Assembly: GCA_024403275.1 (NCBI GenBank) | Contig: JAKSSD010000001.1 | Coordinates: forward strand, 1-64,000 | Direction: 5' to 3' | From: Lachnospiraceae bacterium | Lineage (GTDB): Bacteria > Bacillota > Clostridia > Lachnospirales > Lachnospiraceae | Length of the DNA stretch: 64,000 nucleotides | Shown here: positions 43,593 to 52,876 of the stretch, piece by piece | Numbering within the stretch: the first letter of the stretch is position 1 | Layout of the letters: each line of letters begins with the position of its first letter | Position numbers and translations under genes: made by a program | Notes under the pieces: generated by a model | What the model was told of the DNA's origin: nothing | What the model saw: the letters and a program-made list of their open reading frames with translations, nothing else | The model's database searches: none

Positions 43593-44696
43593 ATGGATTT
43601 TAGATTTGTTTGGACAATTTTATTTTTTATTATTATTTTCAGCTTCATTGTAATTGGTCATGAAGGTGGTCATTTTCTGATTGCTAAAATTAATGGTATA
43701 CATGTAGTTGAATTTACTATTGGTTTAGGTCCAAAGCTTCTTCATTTTAAGGCTGGAGGAACAGAATTCTCGATTAGAGCTTTACCATTTGGTGGTGCTT
43801 GTATATTTGAAAATCCTGATGAAGCTGATGACGAAGAAGAGGATAAGGAAAATGAAGACAAATTAGTTAAGGATTTGACTTCAGATAAAAATTCCAAAGC
43901 TTTTAAGGATGCTAGTGTTTGGGCAAGAATAGCTACTGTTGTTGCCGGACCTTTATTCAATATATTACTTGCTTATATCCTTGGATTATTTATTGTATTT
44001 TTTTGTGGTGAATGTGGCACTGTTATTAGTGAAGTAAAAGCAGGAATGCCAGCGGAAGCTGCAGGTTTAATGCCAGGTGATAAGATCACTAAAATTAATG
44101 GTGAAAGAATCTATCTATTTAGTGAGATTAAAATGCTTGCATTTGTTGATAATAATGAAACATGGGTTGTCGAATATGAAAGAGATGGACAGAAGTATTC
44201 CACTGATCTTGTTCCAGTATTTGTAAGCAAGGATTCAAGAGTTATTGGTGTAGCTTCTGAGGATATTATTGATTGTACTAATCTTAATATGTTTAAATAT
44301 TCGGCTTTAGAAATCAGATACTGGGTAAAAGCTACATTTAAATCACTTAAGATGTTATTCACAGGAAGACTTACTAAGGATGATGTAAGTGGTCCTGTAG
44401 GAATGGCGCAAATAATTGATACAACAATTGAAGAGACTAAGCAATATGGTGTATTTACCGTCTTATTAAACATGGTAAATATAACTGTATTATTAAGTGT
44501 AAATCTTGGCATTATGAATATGTTACCATTACCAGCTCTCGATGGTGGAAGATTAATTTTCTTACTTATTGAAGCTGTTATAAGAAAGCCTGTTCCAAGA
44601 AAATTTGAGGCTATTGTTCATGGTGCTGGTATAGTTGCTTTGTTGTTGTTATCTGTATTTATATTAATAAATGATATAACTAAATTCTTTAGATAA
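43593..44696 (+). CDS. rseP: RseP/RasP-type site-2 metalloprotease
   Basis: An intramembrane M50 zinc protease that cuts anti-sigma factors and signal-peptide remnants. The 367-residue protein has zinc motif HEGGH (His23, Glu24, His27) in the first membrane helix, an acidic Glu/Asp/Lys loop (about 75-100), a PDZ domain (about 135-210), and the second zinc motif LPALDGGRL near the C-terminus. Position between dxr and ispG is the common clostridial one. Confidence 0.95.
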   Translation: MDFRFVWTILFFIIIFSFIVIGHEGGHFLIAKINGIHVVEFTIGLGPKLLHFKAGGTEFSIRALPFGGACIFENPDEADDEEEDKENEDKLVKDLTSDKNSKAFKDASVWARIATVVAGPLFNILLAYILGLFIVFFCGECGTVISEVKAGMPAEAAGLMPGDKITKINGERIYLFSEIKMLAFVDNNETWVVEYERDGQKYSTDLVPVFVSKDSRVIGVASEDIIDCTNLNMFKYSALEIRYWVKATFKSLKMLFTGRLTKDDVSGPVGMAQIIDTTIEETKQYGVFTVLLNMVNITVLLSVNLGIMNMLPLPALDGGRLIFLLIEAVIRKPVPRKFEAIVHGAGIVALLLLSVFILINDITKFFR

Positions 44697-44706
44697 TGAG
44701 GTTTAT

Positions 44707-45759
44707 ATGAATAGAGTTATTACAAAAGAAGTTAAGGTTGGGAATCTGATACTTGGTGGAGGTAATCCGATTCTTATTCAGTCTATGACTAATCACAATA
44801 CTGAGGATATAGAAAGTAATGTTTCACAGATTGAAGCATTAACGAAGGCTGGTTGCGATATTATTCGTTTGACGGTACCAAATGAAGCTGCAGCTAAAGC
44901 TTTTGGTGAGATTAGAAAAAGAGTTAATATTCCATGTGTAGCAGATATTCATTTTGATTACAAAATGGCAATTGCTGCTATTGAAAATGGTGCAGATAAA
45001 ATTAGAATTAATCCAGGTAACATAGGTGGTCAGGATAAGGTTAGAGAAGTTGTTAAAGCTGCTAAGGAAAGAAATATTCCGATTCGTGTTGGTGTTAATT
45101 CTGGTTCTCTTGAAAAGGATATCGTTGCTAAGTATGGTAAAGTTACAGCACAAGGTCTTGTTGAATCTGCTCTTGATAAAGTAAGAATGGTTGAAGAAGC
45201 TGATTATGACAATATTGTTATTAGCATTAAATCTTCAAATGTTCCTATGTGTGTAGAAAGCTATGAGCTTGTTAGTAAGGCTTCTAATTATCCTCTTCAT
45301 GTTGGTATTACAGAGGCTGGTACATTATATGCAGGTAATATAAAATCTTCAGTAGGCCTTGGAATTCTTCTTTATGAAGGTATTGGAGATACAATTAGAG
45401 TTTCTCTTACAGGTGATCCGCTTGAAGAAATTAAATCTGCTAAGATGATTCTTAGATCTTTAGGAATCAGAAATGAGGGTATTGAAGTTATTTCTTGTCC
45501 TACATGTGGCAGAACAAAAATTGATTTGATTGGTTTAGCTAATCAAGTTGAAGATATGGTTAAAGATTATGATTTAAATATCAAGGTTGCAGTTATGGGT
45601 TGTGCTGTTAATGGCCCTGGTGAAGCTAAGGAAGCTGATATAGGAATTGCTGGTGGAATAGATGAAGGTCTATTAATAAAAAAAGGCCAGATTGTTAAGA
45701 AATTACCTGAAAATCAGTTACTAGCTGCATTGAAATACGAGCTTGATAATTGGAAATAG
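44707..45759 (+). CDS. ispG: 4-hydroxy-3-methylbut-2-enyl diphosphate synthase
   Basis: IspG is the Fe-S enzyme of the next-to-last MEP pathway step. The 350-residue protein has a TIM barrel (IQSMTNHNTED; VADIHFDYKMA) and a C-terminal 4Fe-4S domain with CPTCGRTKIDL and GCAVNGPGE giving the cysteine ligands. It uses ferredoxin or flavodoxin in the family. It is 13 bases from polC. Confidence 0.97.
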   Translation: MNRVITKEVKVGNLILGGGNPILIQSMTNHNTEDIESNVSQIEALTKAGCDIIRLTVPNEAAAKAFGEIRKRVNIPCVADIHFDYKMAIAAIENGADKIRINPGNIGGQDKVREVVKAAKERNIPIRVGVNSGSLEKDIVAKYGKVTAQGLVESALDKVRMVEEADYDNIVISIKSSNVPMCVESYELVSKASNYPLHVGITEAGTLYAGNIKSSVGLGILLYEGIGDTIRVSLTGDPLEEIKSAKMILRSLGIRNEGIEVISCPTCGRTKIDLIGLANQVEDMVKDYDLNIKVAVMGCAVNGPGEAKEADIGIAGGIDEGLLIKKGQIVKKLPENQLLAALKYELDNWK

Positions 45760-45772
45760 GGGTTAGTTTATT

Positions 45773-48700
45773 ATGAAATTTTCAGATGCGTTTTCGGAAA
45801 TTAATTTAGATGGAAAACTTGGTTCATTAATTAATGATTGTGATGTTATACGTTTATCTGAGAATCAGAGTCAGACTATTTCTCGTATTTATATTAGTTC
45901 AGATCATTTGATTTCGGGTCAGCTACTTGATAAGGCTGCAAATGAAGTCAAAAAAGCTTATTTTGCATCTTATGAAAAGGTGGAGATAATACCTAATTTC
46001 CACCTTTCTTCTCAATATAATCTTAAAAATCTTTGGGATGAATATTCAGAAACCGTTTTATATGAGATTAGAAAGAAATCAGGAATTTTATATATCATTC
46101 TTCAAAGAAGTGATATTTCCTTTTTGAGCGAAAATGAAATGGAAGTAATCATGGAAGAAAGTATAGTTTCTGAAGAACTTGAAACCAAACTTAAAAAAGC
46201 TTTGGATGTTCTTTTGTTACAAAGATGTAATCTTGAAGGTAAAATTACTTATGATTATATGACTTCTTCAGCTCACAAAATCAAAGAAGAATTTGATCAT
46301 AAGGTTGAGATTATTGTACAGGAATATACAAGAAAACATCAGCCTAAGATTGTCAATGAAGAAGATCAGATGTTAGGCGAAGTTAAGGAGAAGAAGGCTC
46401 AGGTCAAAGAGGAAGAAAAGAAGCCAAAGGAAAAAGAGAGCTTTAGTTCTAGGAAGGATGGTTTCTATAAAGATAAGGAGAATCAGAGCAAATATAAGTC
46501 AGGTTATACTAGAAAGTTTAAGAATTCTGATAATCCAGATGTATTATACGGAACAGATATTGAAGGCAAAATTATTGACCTTGTTGATATTACAGATGAA
46601 ATTACAGATGTAGTTATTAAGGGTAAGGTCATAGCTTATGAAGATAAATTAATTAAAGGCGATAGACATATTCTTTTGTTTAATATTTTTGATGGTAGTG
46701 ATTCGATTTCCTGTAAATTGATGATTAGTCCTGAAAATTATGAAGAAGGAAAAGGAATTATTAAGAAGGGTTCTGAAATAAAGATTAAGGGTAATATTGA
46801 AAGAGACTCTTATGCAGGAAATGAATTGGTAGTATCAAGAATTCGTGGAATTGAAAAATCTTCAATGTCTAAAATTTCACGAATGGACACTTCGATTAAT
46901 AAGAGAGTAGAGCTTCATTGCCATACAAGATTCTCTGAAATGGATGCAGTATCAAAAGAAGAAGATCTTGTTAATACTGTTGCAAGATGGGGAATGCCTG
47001 CACTTGCGGTTACAGACCATGGTATTGTTCAGGCTCTTCCTAAGGTTGATCATATTCTTAGAAATAAGAAAGCTTTTCCAGAGAAGCCATTTAAACTTAT
47101 TTGTGGTATGGAAGGCTATCTTGTAGATGATGAAATTGATACTGTTGTAAATTGTACTGATCAGTCTTTAGCGGATCCATTTGTTGTATTTAATATTATT
47201 ACAACAGGTCTTTCACCTTATAAGCATAAAATTATTGAGATAGCTGCAGTTAAGGTTGTAAATGGAACAAAGCAGAAGAGATTTTCTTCGTTTATTAATC
47301 CGCAGGTTCCAATTCCTTATGATGTTCAACAATCAACAGGAATTCATGATATTGATGTTGAAGCAGCTCCTCTTTTAGGCGAAGTTATTCCTAAATTCCT
47401 TGAATTTGCTAAGGATTGTGTTTTAGTTGCTCACAATTCTCAGTTTGAAATGGGATTTATAAATGAAGCATTGAAAAGCCTTAATATTTATGAAGAGTTA
47501 CCTTATGTAGATAATTTATCTATTGCCAGAGCATTGCTTAAGGATTCAGCTAAATTTGATATTAAAGCTATTGGTAATAAATTAAAAATTAAATTAGAAG
47601 AACAAAAGCGTGCAATGCCTGATGCTGATAGCATTGCTGAAATATTTATTAATTTCACTAAGATGCTTATGGTTGATGAAAAGATTTTTTCTTTGAGAGA
47701 ACTTAATGAATTTACCAGAAATTCTCCTGATGTAATTAGAAAGAAAAGACCTTATCACATATGTATTTTAGTTAAAAATGAGACAGGTAGAATTAATCTT
47801 AACAGACTTGTATCTTATTCACATATTGATTATTTTTACAAATCTCCTAAGATTCCCAAGTCTTTGCTTAAGAAGTATAGAGAGGGACTTATTCTTGGCT
47901 CTGCATGCGAAGCAGGCGAGCTTGTTGATGCTATTTTACAGGATAAATCTGAGCAGGTATTGTCTGAAATTGTAGACTTTTACGATTATTTGGAAATCAT
48001 GCCTATTGGTAATAATGATTTCATGAAATATTCTAATAAACCTCTTCATAAAAATATAACTACTGATGAGGATTTAAGGGATATTAATAGAAAGATTGTT
48101 AAACTTGGTGAAGATTTTAATAAACCTGTTTGCGCGACTGGTGATGTTCATTTTGTTGAACCCGAAGATGCAATTTACAGAGAAATTGTTCATATGAATA
48201 AGTTTAATAAAAAGACAGCTAAACCAGATGCAGATGGCGAGAGTCCTGATGATAAACAGCCACCATTGTATTTAAGAACTACCGAAGATATGTTAAATGA
48301 ATTCGATTATCTGGGTTCTATTAAAGCTGAAGAGGTTGTTATCAAAAACACTAATATGATTGCGGATATGTGTGATGATTTATGTCCAACATCAAATGAA
48401 AAGTGTCCTCCTGAACTTGAGAATTCAGAAGAAAATCTTCGTAAATGCTGTTATGAGACTGCACATAAGATGTATGGACCTGATCTTCCAAAAGAAGTTG
48501 AGGAACGTCTTGAAATTGAACTTAATGGTATTATTGAAAATGGATACGCCGTTCTATATATGATTGCAAGAAATCTTGTTCTTAAATCAGAAGAAGACGG
48601 TTATCTAGTAGGCTCCAGAGGTTCAGTTGGTTCATCCTTTGTTGCGACTATGTCCGGTATTACTGAGGTTAATCCACTTCATGCACATTATTACTGTAAG

Positions 48701-50296
48701 AATTGTCATTATTATGATTTTGATTCTGAACTTATTAAAAGCTTTGCATGTATGGCTGGATGCGATCTTCCTGATAAAACCTGTCCTAATTGTGGAGAAA
48801 CACTTACAAAAGCTGGATTTGATATACCATTCCAGACCTTCCTTGGTTTCTCTGGAGATAAAGAGCCTGATATTGACCTTAATTTCTCAGGAGAATATCA
48901 GGGTAAAGCTCATCGATATACTGAAGTTTTGTTTGGTAAAGGACAAACTTTCCACGCTGGAACAATGTCAGGTATAGCAGAGAAGACAAGTGTATCTTAT
49001 GTAAGATCATTTTATGAATCTAAAGGACAGTATAAGAGATATTGCGAAATCGAGAGAATTGCAAAAGGTGTAGAGGGTGTAAGAAAGACTACAGGTCAGC
49101 ATCCTGGTGGTATTGTAGTTCTTCCTCATGGAAGAGAAATCTTTGAATTTACAGCTATTCAAAAGCCTGCAAACGATATGGATACCGATGTAATTACAAC
49201 TCATTATGAGTACCATGATATTGATAAGAATCTTCTTAAACTTGATATTCTTGGGCATGTCGATCCTACGATGATGCGTGCATTGGAGGATTTAACAGGT
49301 GTTAATTGTAAAGAAATTCCTCTTGATGATAAGAAGGTAATGAGTATTTTCCAAACAACAGAAGCTCTAGGAATAGAACCAAATGAAATTGAAGGTTTAG
49401 TTCTTGGATGTCTTGGTATTCCGGAATTTGGTACTCAAAATACAATGAACGTATTGTTGAAAACAAAACCACAGACCTTTACTGACCTTATTAGAATTTC
49501 AGGACTTACACATGGTACTGACGTTTGGTCTAATAATGCTGAAACTTTAATTGATGAAGGAAAAGCAGATATTACAGGTGTTATCTCAACTCGAGATGAT
49601 ATTATGGTTTATCTGATGAGTATGGGCCTTGAAGGTGCGCAGGCTTTCCCAATCATGGAAAAGGTAAGAAAAGGAAAAGGTCTTGAAGATAAAGACGAAG
49701 AATTAATGCGTGAGCATAATGTTCCTGATTGGTATATATGGTCTTGCAAACGTATTAAATATATGTTCCCTAAGGCTCATGCCGCTGCTTATGTAACAAT
49801 GGGCTGGAGAGTTGGATATTTCAAGGTATATTATCCGCTTGCTTATTATGCCGCATTCTTTTCTATTAGAGCTAAAATGTTTTCTTATGAAACAATGTGT
49901 AATGGACTTGCAACACTTCGTTCTAATATGAATTTTATTAAAGCTTTACCTAAGCCTTCAAATTCGGAATCAGATACTCTTGATGATATGAGATTAGTTG
50001 AGGAGTTTTATGTGAGAGGCTTTGAATTTATGCCGATTGATTTGAAACTTGTTCATCCTACTAAATTTCAAGTGATTGATGGTAAGCTAATGCCATCACT
50101 TACAAGTATTAATGGTATCGCAGATATGGCTGCTAAGAATATTGTTGAAGGATGTAAAAATGGTTCGTTTGGATCACAGGCGGAATTTAAGAAGGAATGT
50201 AAGGTAGGAGATTCTGTTGTTGATAAGCTTATAAGTCTTGGTATCATTAAGGATTTACCTAAAACAGATCAGCTTAGCATTTTTGATCTTAAATAA
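45773..50296 (+). CDS. polC: DNA polymerase III alpha subunit PolC with a degenerate proofreading exonuclease
   Basis: PolC is the Firmicute replicative polymerase. The 1507-residue protein has an N-terminal domain, a charged linker, an OB fold (about 260-360), a PHP domain split by the exonuclease (His382, His384, Asp415, and Asp791/His793), the 3'-5' exonuclease (about 468-640), palm motifs (GSRGSVGSSF; the paired Asp of PDIDLNFSG), a Zn site with CxxC pairs and an HhH tail. The exonuclease DEDDh residues are changed: FNIITTG (Asn474, Ile476 for Asp, Glu), NSQFEMGF (Glu559 for Asp), KRAMPD (Lys612 for His); only Asp617 remains. Polymerase activity should be normal, proofreading by this domain lost. 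Confidence 0.96.
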   Translation: MKFSDAFSEINLDGKLGSLINDCDVIRLSENQSQTISRIYISSDHLISGQLLDKAANEVKKAYFASYEKVEIIPNFHLSSQYNLKNLWDEYSETVLYEIRKKSGILYIILQRSDISFLSENEMEVIMEESIVSEELETKLKKALDVLLLQRCNLEGKITYDYMTSSAHKIKEEFDHKVEIIVQEYTRKHQPKIVNEEDQMLGEVKEKKAQVKEEEKKPKEKESFSSRKDGFYKDKENQSKYKSGYTRKFKNSDNPDVLYGTDIEGKIIDLVDITDEITDVVIKGKVIAYEDKLIKGDRHILLFNIFDGSDSISCKLMISPENYEEGKGIIKKGSEIKIKGNIERDSYAGNELVVSRIRGIEKSSMSKISRMDTSINKRVELHCHTRFSEMDAVSKEEDLVNTVARWGMPALAVTDHGIVQALPKVDHILRNKKAFPEKPFKLICGMEGYLVDDEIDTVVNCTDQSLADPFVVFNIITTGLSPYKHKIIEIAAVKVVNGTKQKRFSSFINPQVPIPYDVQQSTGIHDIDVEAAPLLGEVIPKFLEFAKDCVLVAHNSQFEMGFINEALKSLNIYEELPYVDNLSIARALLKDSAKFDIKAIGNKLKIKLEEQKRAMPDADSIAEIFINFTKMLMVDEKIFSLRELNEFTRNSPDVIRKKRPYHICILVKNETGRINLNRLVSYSHIDYFYKSPKIPKSLLKKYREGLILGSACEAGELVDAILQDKSEQVLSEIVDFYDYLEIMPIGNNDFMKYSNKPLHKNITTDEDLRDINRKIVKLGEDFNKPVCATGDVHFVEPEDAIYREIVHMNKFNKKTAKPDADGESPDDKQPPLYLRTTEDMLNEFDYLGSIKAEEVVIKNTNMIADMCDDLCPTSNEKCPPELENSEENLRKCCYETAHKMYGPDLPKEVEERLEIELNGIIENGYAVLYMIARNLVLKSEEDGYLVGSRGSVGSSFVATMSGITEVNPLHAHYYCKNCHYYDFDSELIKSFACMAGCDLPDKTCPNCGETLTKAGFDIPFQTFLGFSGDKEPDIDLNFSGEYQGKAHRYTEVLFGKGQTFHAGTMSGIAEKTSVSYVRSFYESKGQYKRYCEIERIAKGVEGVRKTTGQHPGGIVVLPHGREIFEFTAIQKPANDMDTDVITTHYEYHDIDKNLLKLDILGHVDPTMMRALEDLTGVNCKEIPLDDKKVMSIFQTTEALGIEPNEIEGLVLGCLGIPEFGTQNTMNVLLKTKPQTFTDLIRISGLTHGTDVWSNNAETLIDEGKADITGVISTRDDIMVYLMSMGLEGAQAFPIMEKVRKGKGLEDKDEELMREHNVPDWYIWSCKRIKYMFPKAHAAAYVTMGWRVGYFKVYYPLAYYAAFFSIRAKMFSYETMCNGLATLRSNMNFIKALPKPSNSESDTLDDMRLVEEFYVRGFEFMPIDLKLVHPTKFQVIDGKLMPSLTSINGIADMAAKNIVEGCKNGSFGSQAEFKKECKVGDSVVDKLISLGIIKDLPKTDQLSIFDLK

Positions 50297-50344
50297 TTAT
50301 CTTTTGAGGTAAATTAAATATGGCTAATATGCCACTATGGATTA

Positions 50345-50373
50345 TTGTTAATAAACTTATCTTATGATAAAAT
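50345..50373 (+). promoter_or_regulatory. Candidate promoter of the SPFH gene
   Basis: TTGTTA (50345-50350) and TAAAAT (50368-50373) are 17 bases apart, in the 107-base gap after polC and about 30 bases before the start codon. Confidence 0.5.
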
Positions 50374-50403
50374 AATAATATCTTGTAAAGGAGGATACAA
50401 AAT

Positions 50404-51885
50404 ATGGGTGATATACTCGGACCTGCAGTATGTACTGTATTGGTTGCACTTCTAATTGTTGTAGCTTTAATAGTTATCGTTATTGTTTCAGGATATGTTA
50501 AAGCTCCACCAGATACAGCATATATTATTTCAGGTATTAAAAAGACACCAAAGGTATTAATTGGTAGAGCAGGAATTAAGGTTCCTTTCCTTGAAAGAAA
50601 GGATACACTTCTTGTAAAGCAGATGTCTATCGACATTAAGACTAATGGTTACATTCCAACACTTGACTTCATTGGTGTAGATATTGACGCTATTGCTAAG
50701 GTAAGAATCATGACTGATGATCGTGGTATTAAACTTGCCATGAAGAACTTCCTTAACATGAATGAGAAACAGATTGCAGAAGCACTTACTGATTCTCTTC
50801 AGGGTAATATGCGTGAAATCATTGGTACTGTTAGTCTTAAGGAACTTTGTAATGACCGTAAGAAATTCGGTGATGAAGTTCAGACAAAGGCTCAGATTGA
50901 TATGAATAATCTTGGTATTGAGATTATTTCATGTAACATTCAGAGAATCGAAGATAAGAATGACCTCATTAATGCATTAGGTCAGGATAATATGTCTCAG
51001 ATTCAGAAGAGTGCATCAATTGCTAGAGCACAGGCTGAGAAGGACGTAGCTATTGAACAGGCTAAGGCTAAGCAGCTTGCTAACGAAGCTAATGTTGCAG
51101 CTGAAACTGATATCGCTGAACGTCAGAACGAACTTGCTATTAAGCAGGCAGAACTCAAGAAAGAAGCAGATCTTAAGAGAGCTGAAGCTGATGCGGCTTA
51201 CCGTATTCAGGAAGAAGCTCAGCGTAAGACAATCGAAGTTGCTTCTGCTAATGCTAACATCGCTAAGCAGGAACGTGAGATTGAACTTAAGCAGAAGGAA
51301 GCTGCTGTTAAAGAGCAGGAACTTTCAGCTTCTATTAAGAAAAAGGCTGATGCTGATAAGTATGAAGCTCAACAGCAGGCTGACGTAGAACTCTATAGAA
51401 AGAAACAGGAAGCTGAAGCTATGAGAGCACAGGCTGATGCAGCTAAGTATGCTGCTGAACAGGAAGCTGAAGCTATCAGAGTTAAAGGTATTGCTGAAGC
51501 TGAAGCTATTAGAGCTAAAGCTATTGCTGAAGCTGAAGGTATTGAAAAGAAAGCACTTGCTCAGGCTAAGATGAAGGAAGCTTCAATCCTTGAAATGTAT
51601 TTCCAGGTACTTCCTCAGATTGCTGAAAATGTTGCTAAACCTCTTTCAAGCGTTGATCGTATCACAATGTACGGTGAAGGTAATTCAGCTAAAATGGTTT
51701 CTGATATTGTAAATTCTACAACTCAGATTTCAGAAGGTCTTACACAGGGACTTGGTATTGATATTAAATCATTACTTTCTGGTGCCTTAGGTGGTGCTAC
51801 TTATGCTATGGTTCCAAAGGCTACTGAAGCAAAGAGTGATGAAGAAGTAAAATCAGAAGATGAATTTAAAGAAGTAACAGAATAA
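50404..51885 (+). CDS. SPFH/flotillin family membrane-scaffold protein
   Basis: Flotillins (YuaG/FloT type) organise functional membrane microdomains. The 493-residue protein has an N-terminal membrane helix (about 8-36), an SPFH/PHB domain (about 40-200), a long Ala/Glu/Lys coiled coil with repeated AEAEAIR units (about 210-400), and a short acidic tail. An NfeD partner gene (yuaF) is not next to it. AAGGAGG precedes the ATG. It has its own promoter and a terminator. Confidence 0.93.
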   Translation: MGDILGPAVCTVLVALLIVVALIVIVIVSGYVKAPPDTAYIISGIKKTPKVLIGRAGIKVPFLERKDTLLVKQMSIDIKTNGYIPTLDFIGVDIDAIAKVRIMTDDRGIKLAMKNFLNMNEKQIAEALTDSLQGNMREIIGTVSLKELCNDRKKFGDEVQTKAQIDMNNLGIEIISCNIQRIEDKNDLINALGQDNMSQIQKSASIARAQAEKDVAIEQAKAKQLANEANVAAETDIAERQNELAIKQAELKKEADLKRAEADAAYRIQEEAQRKTIEVASANANIAKQEREIELKQKEAAVKEQELSASIKKKADADKYEAQQQADVELYRKKQEAEAMRAQADAAKYAAEQEAEAIRVKGIAEAEAIRAKAIAEAEGIEKKALAQAKMKEASILEMYFQVLPQIAENVAKPLSSVDRITMYGEGNSAKMVSDIVNSTTQISEGLTQGLGIDIKSLLSGALGGATYAMVPKATEAKSDEEVKSEDEFKEVTE

Positions 51886-51904
51886 TTAATTAAATTCTAT
51901 ATTT

Positions 51905-51938
51905 AAAATAGCCAGACAAATGTGTCTGGCTATTTTTT
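51905..51938. terminator. Terminator between the SPFH gene and the convergent AP2-like gene
   Basis: A 14-bp perfect stem (51905-51918 with 51923-51936), 4-base loop and a T run. The A/T arms mean that it could serve both strands; on the reverse strand it lies about 60 bases after the AP2-like gene stop. Confidence 0.85.
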
Positions 51939-51998
51939 CGAATAAAAATAATAAATTTATTGATAAATTATTAGATGTTTGAAGTATTTATAAAAAAT

Positions 51999-52778
51999 CT
52001 ATTTGTTAATCTCATAGATTTTATCTGAGATTTTCAATTCGGAATATATACTGGCATATTCTTTAGGTGATACTTCTGGGAAGTTTTGTATATAATTAAT
52101 ATTTGTTGTCTTCTTTAATATATCAGCTGCTTTGTTATAAGCAATAGCGGCCTTGATTTCAGAATTATATTCACCTATCTTAATATAACCATTTACATGA
52201 ATTTTTGAAATATAGGTTGTTTTGCCATTTTTAACACATTTTTTTACACCATGATATTGATTAATAATATCTATGTTAGAATATCTAAAATCATATATAT
52301 CCGAATTAATGAAATGATAATCCTTGCCTTCAACGCTATATGATGGAATACCATATTTTTCCAAAAGGTTTATTTGCATTCCGTACTCTGAATAGAAGAG
52401 ATGATTACCTCTTTTGGATATTTTATGCTTAGAGTAAAAAAACAGATCATCTCTATCGAATTTTAGAATGGTATTTCTATCCAAATGATATTCGAAATAG
52501 TTTTTTCTTAGATATATTGGAGTTTGAATGTAAAGTTTATTATCTCTAAAATTTATAAGACTTAAATATTTTTGGTAGGATATTAGCATAGAATCCTTAT
52601 AATCTGATATTTTAAGATTATTGTTATTTAATAATTCGTATGCTTCATTATAACATTTACTTGCCTCATCTTCAGTCAAATAAGTTCCAAGAGATATATG
52701 TTTTCCATTCTTAGTTATAGAAACTCGGTATACAGTTGTATTATCTTTTCGTTTAGTTTTAAATACGCCTTTTTTCAT
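51999..52778 (-). CDS. Protein with two AP2-like DNA-binding segments (HNH-AP2 derivative)
   Basis: The 259-residue protein has an AP2-type fold at each end: VYRVSITKNGKHISLGTYL with an aligned helix (about 16-50), and YHGVKKCVKNGKTTYISKIH followed by a YNKAADIL helix (about 173-220). Before the second lies YHFINSDIYDFRYSNIDI, which resembles the HNH core of HNH-AP2 homing nucleases but lacks most catalytic residues. It is likely a domesticated DNA-binding protein; target unknown. No clear ribosome site stands before its ATG. It is the only reverse-strand gene in the first 55 kb and lies between housekeeping genes. Confidence 0.7.
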   Translation of the reverse strand: MKKGVFKTKRKDNTTVYRVSITKNGKHISLGTYLTEDEASKCYNEAYELLNNNNLKISDYKDSMLISYQKYLSLINFRDNKLYIQTPIYLRKNYFEYHLDRNTILKFDRDDLFFYSKHKISKRGNHLFYSEYGMQINLLEKYGIPSYSVEGKDYHFINSDIYDFRYSNIDIINQYHGVKKCVKNGKTTYISKIHVNGYIKIGEYNSEIKAAIAYNKAADILKKTTNINYIQNFPEVSPKEYASIYSELKISDKIYEINK

Positions 52779-52817
52779 GTATTTATTCTAACAAATATAT
52801 CTTTGTATTAAAACTAT

Positions 52818-52846
52818 TTCACAAATACTTTCTACTATGTTATAAT
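52818..52846 (+). promoter_or_regulatory. thrC promoter
   Basis: TTCACA (52818-52823) and TATAAT (52841-52846) with a 17-base spacer, and TGT directly before the -10. It lies 31 bases before the thrC start, in the divergent gap with the AP2-like gene. The -35 is the centre of a small palindrome, TATTT-CAC-AAATA. Confidence 0.75.
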
Positions 52847-52876
52847 ATTAACAAAATTTTGTTTTTTGGAGGCATT

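Noticed and set aside
47180..47200. PolC exonuclease changes as a sequencing error or frameshift
   Set aside because: The frame stays open and family-like on both sides, and three separate motifs carry different substitutions.
51999..52778. Reverse-strand gene as a tyrosine recombinase
   Set aside because: AP2-like N-terminal parts occur in integrases, but no Arg-His-Arg-Tyr catalytic domain is present.
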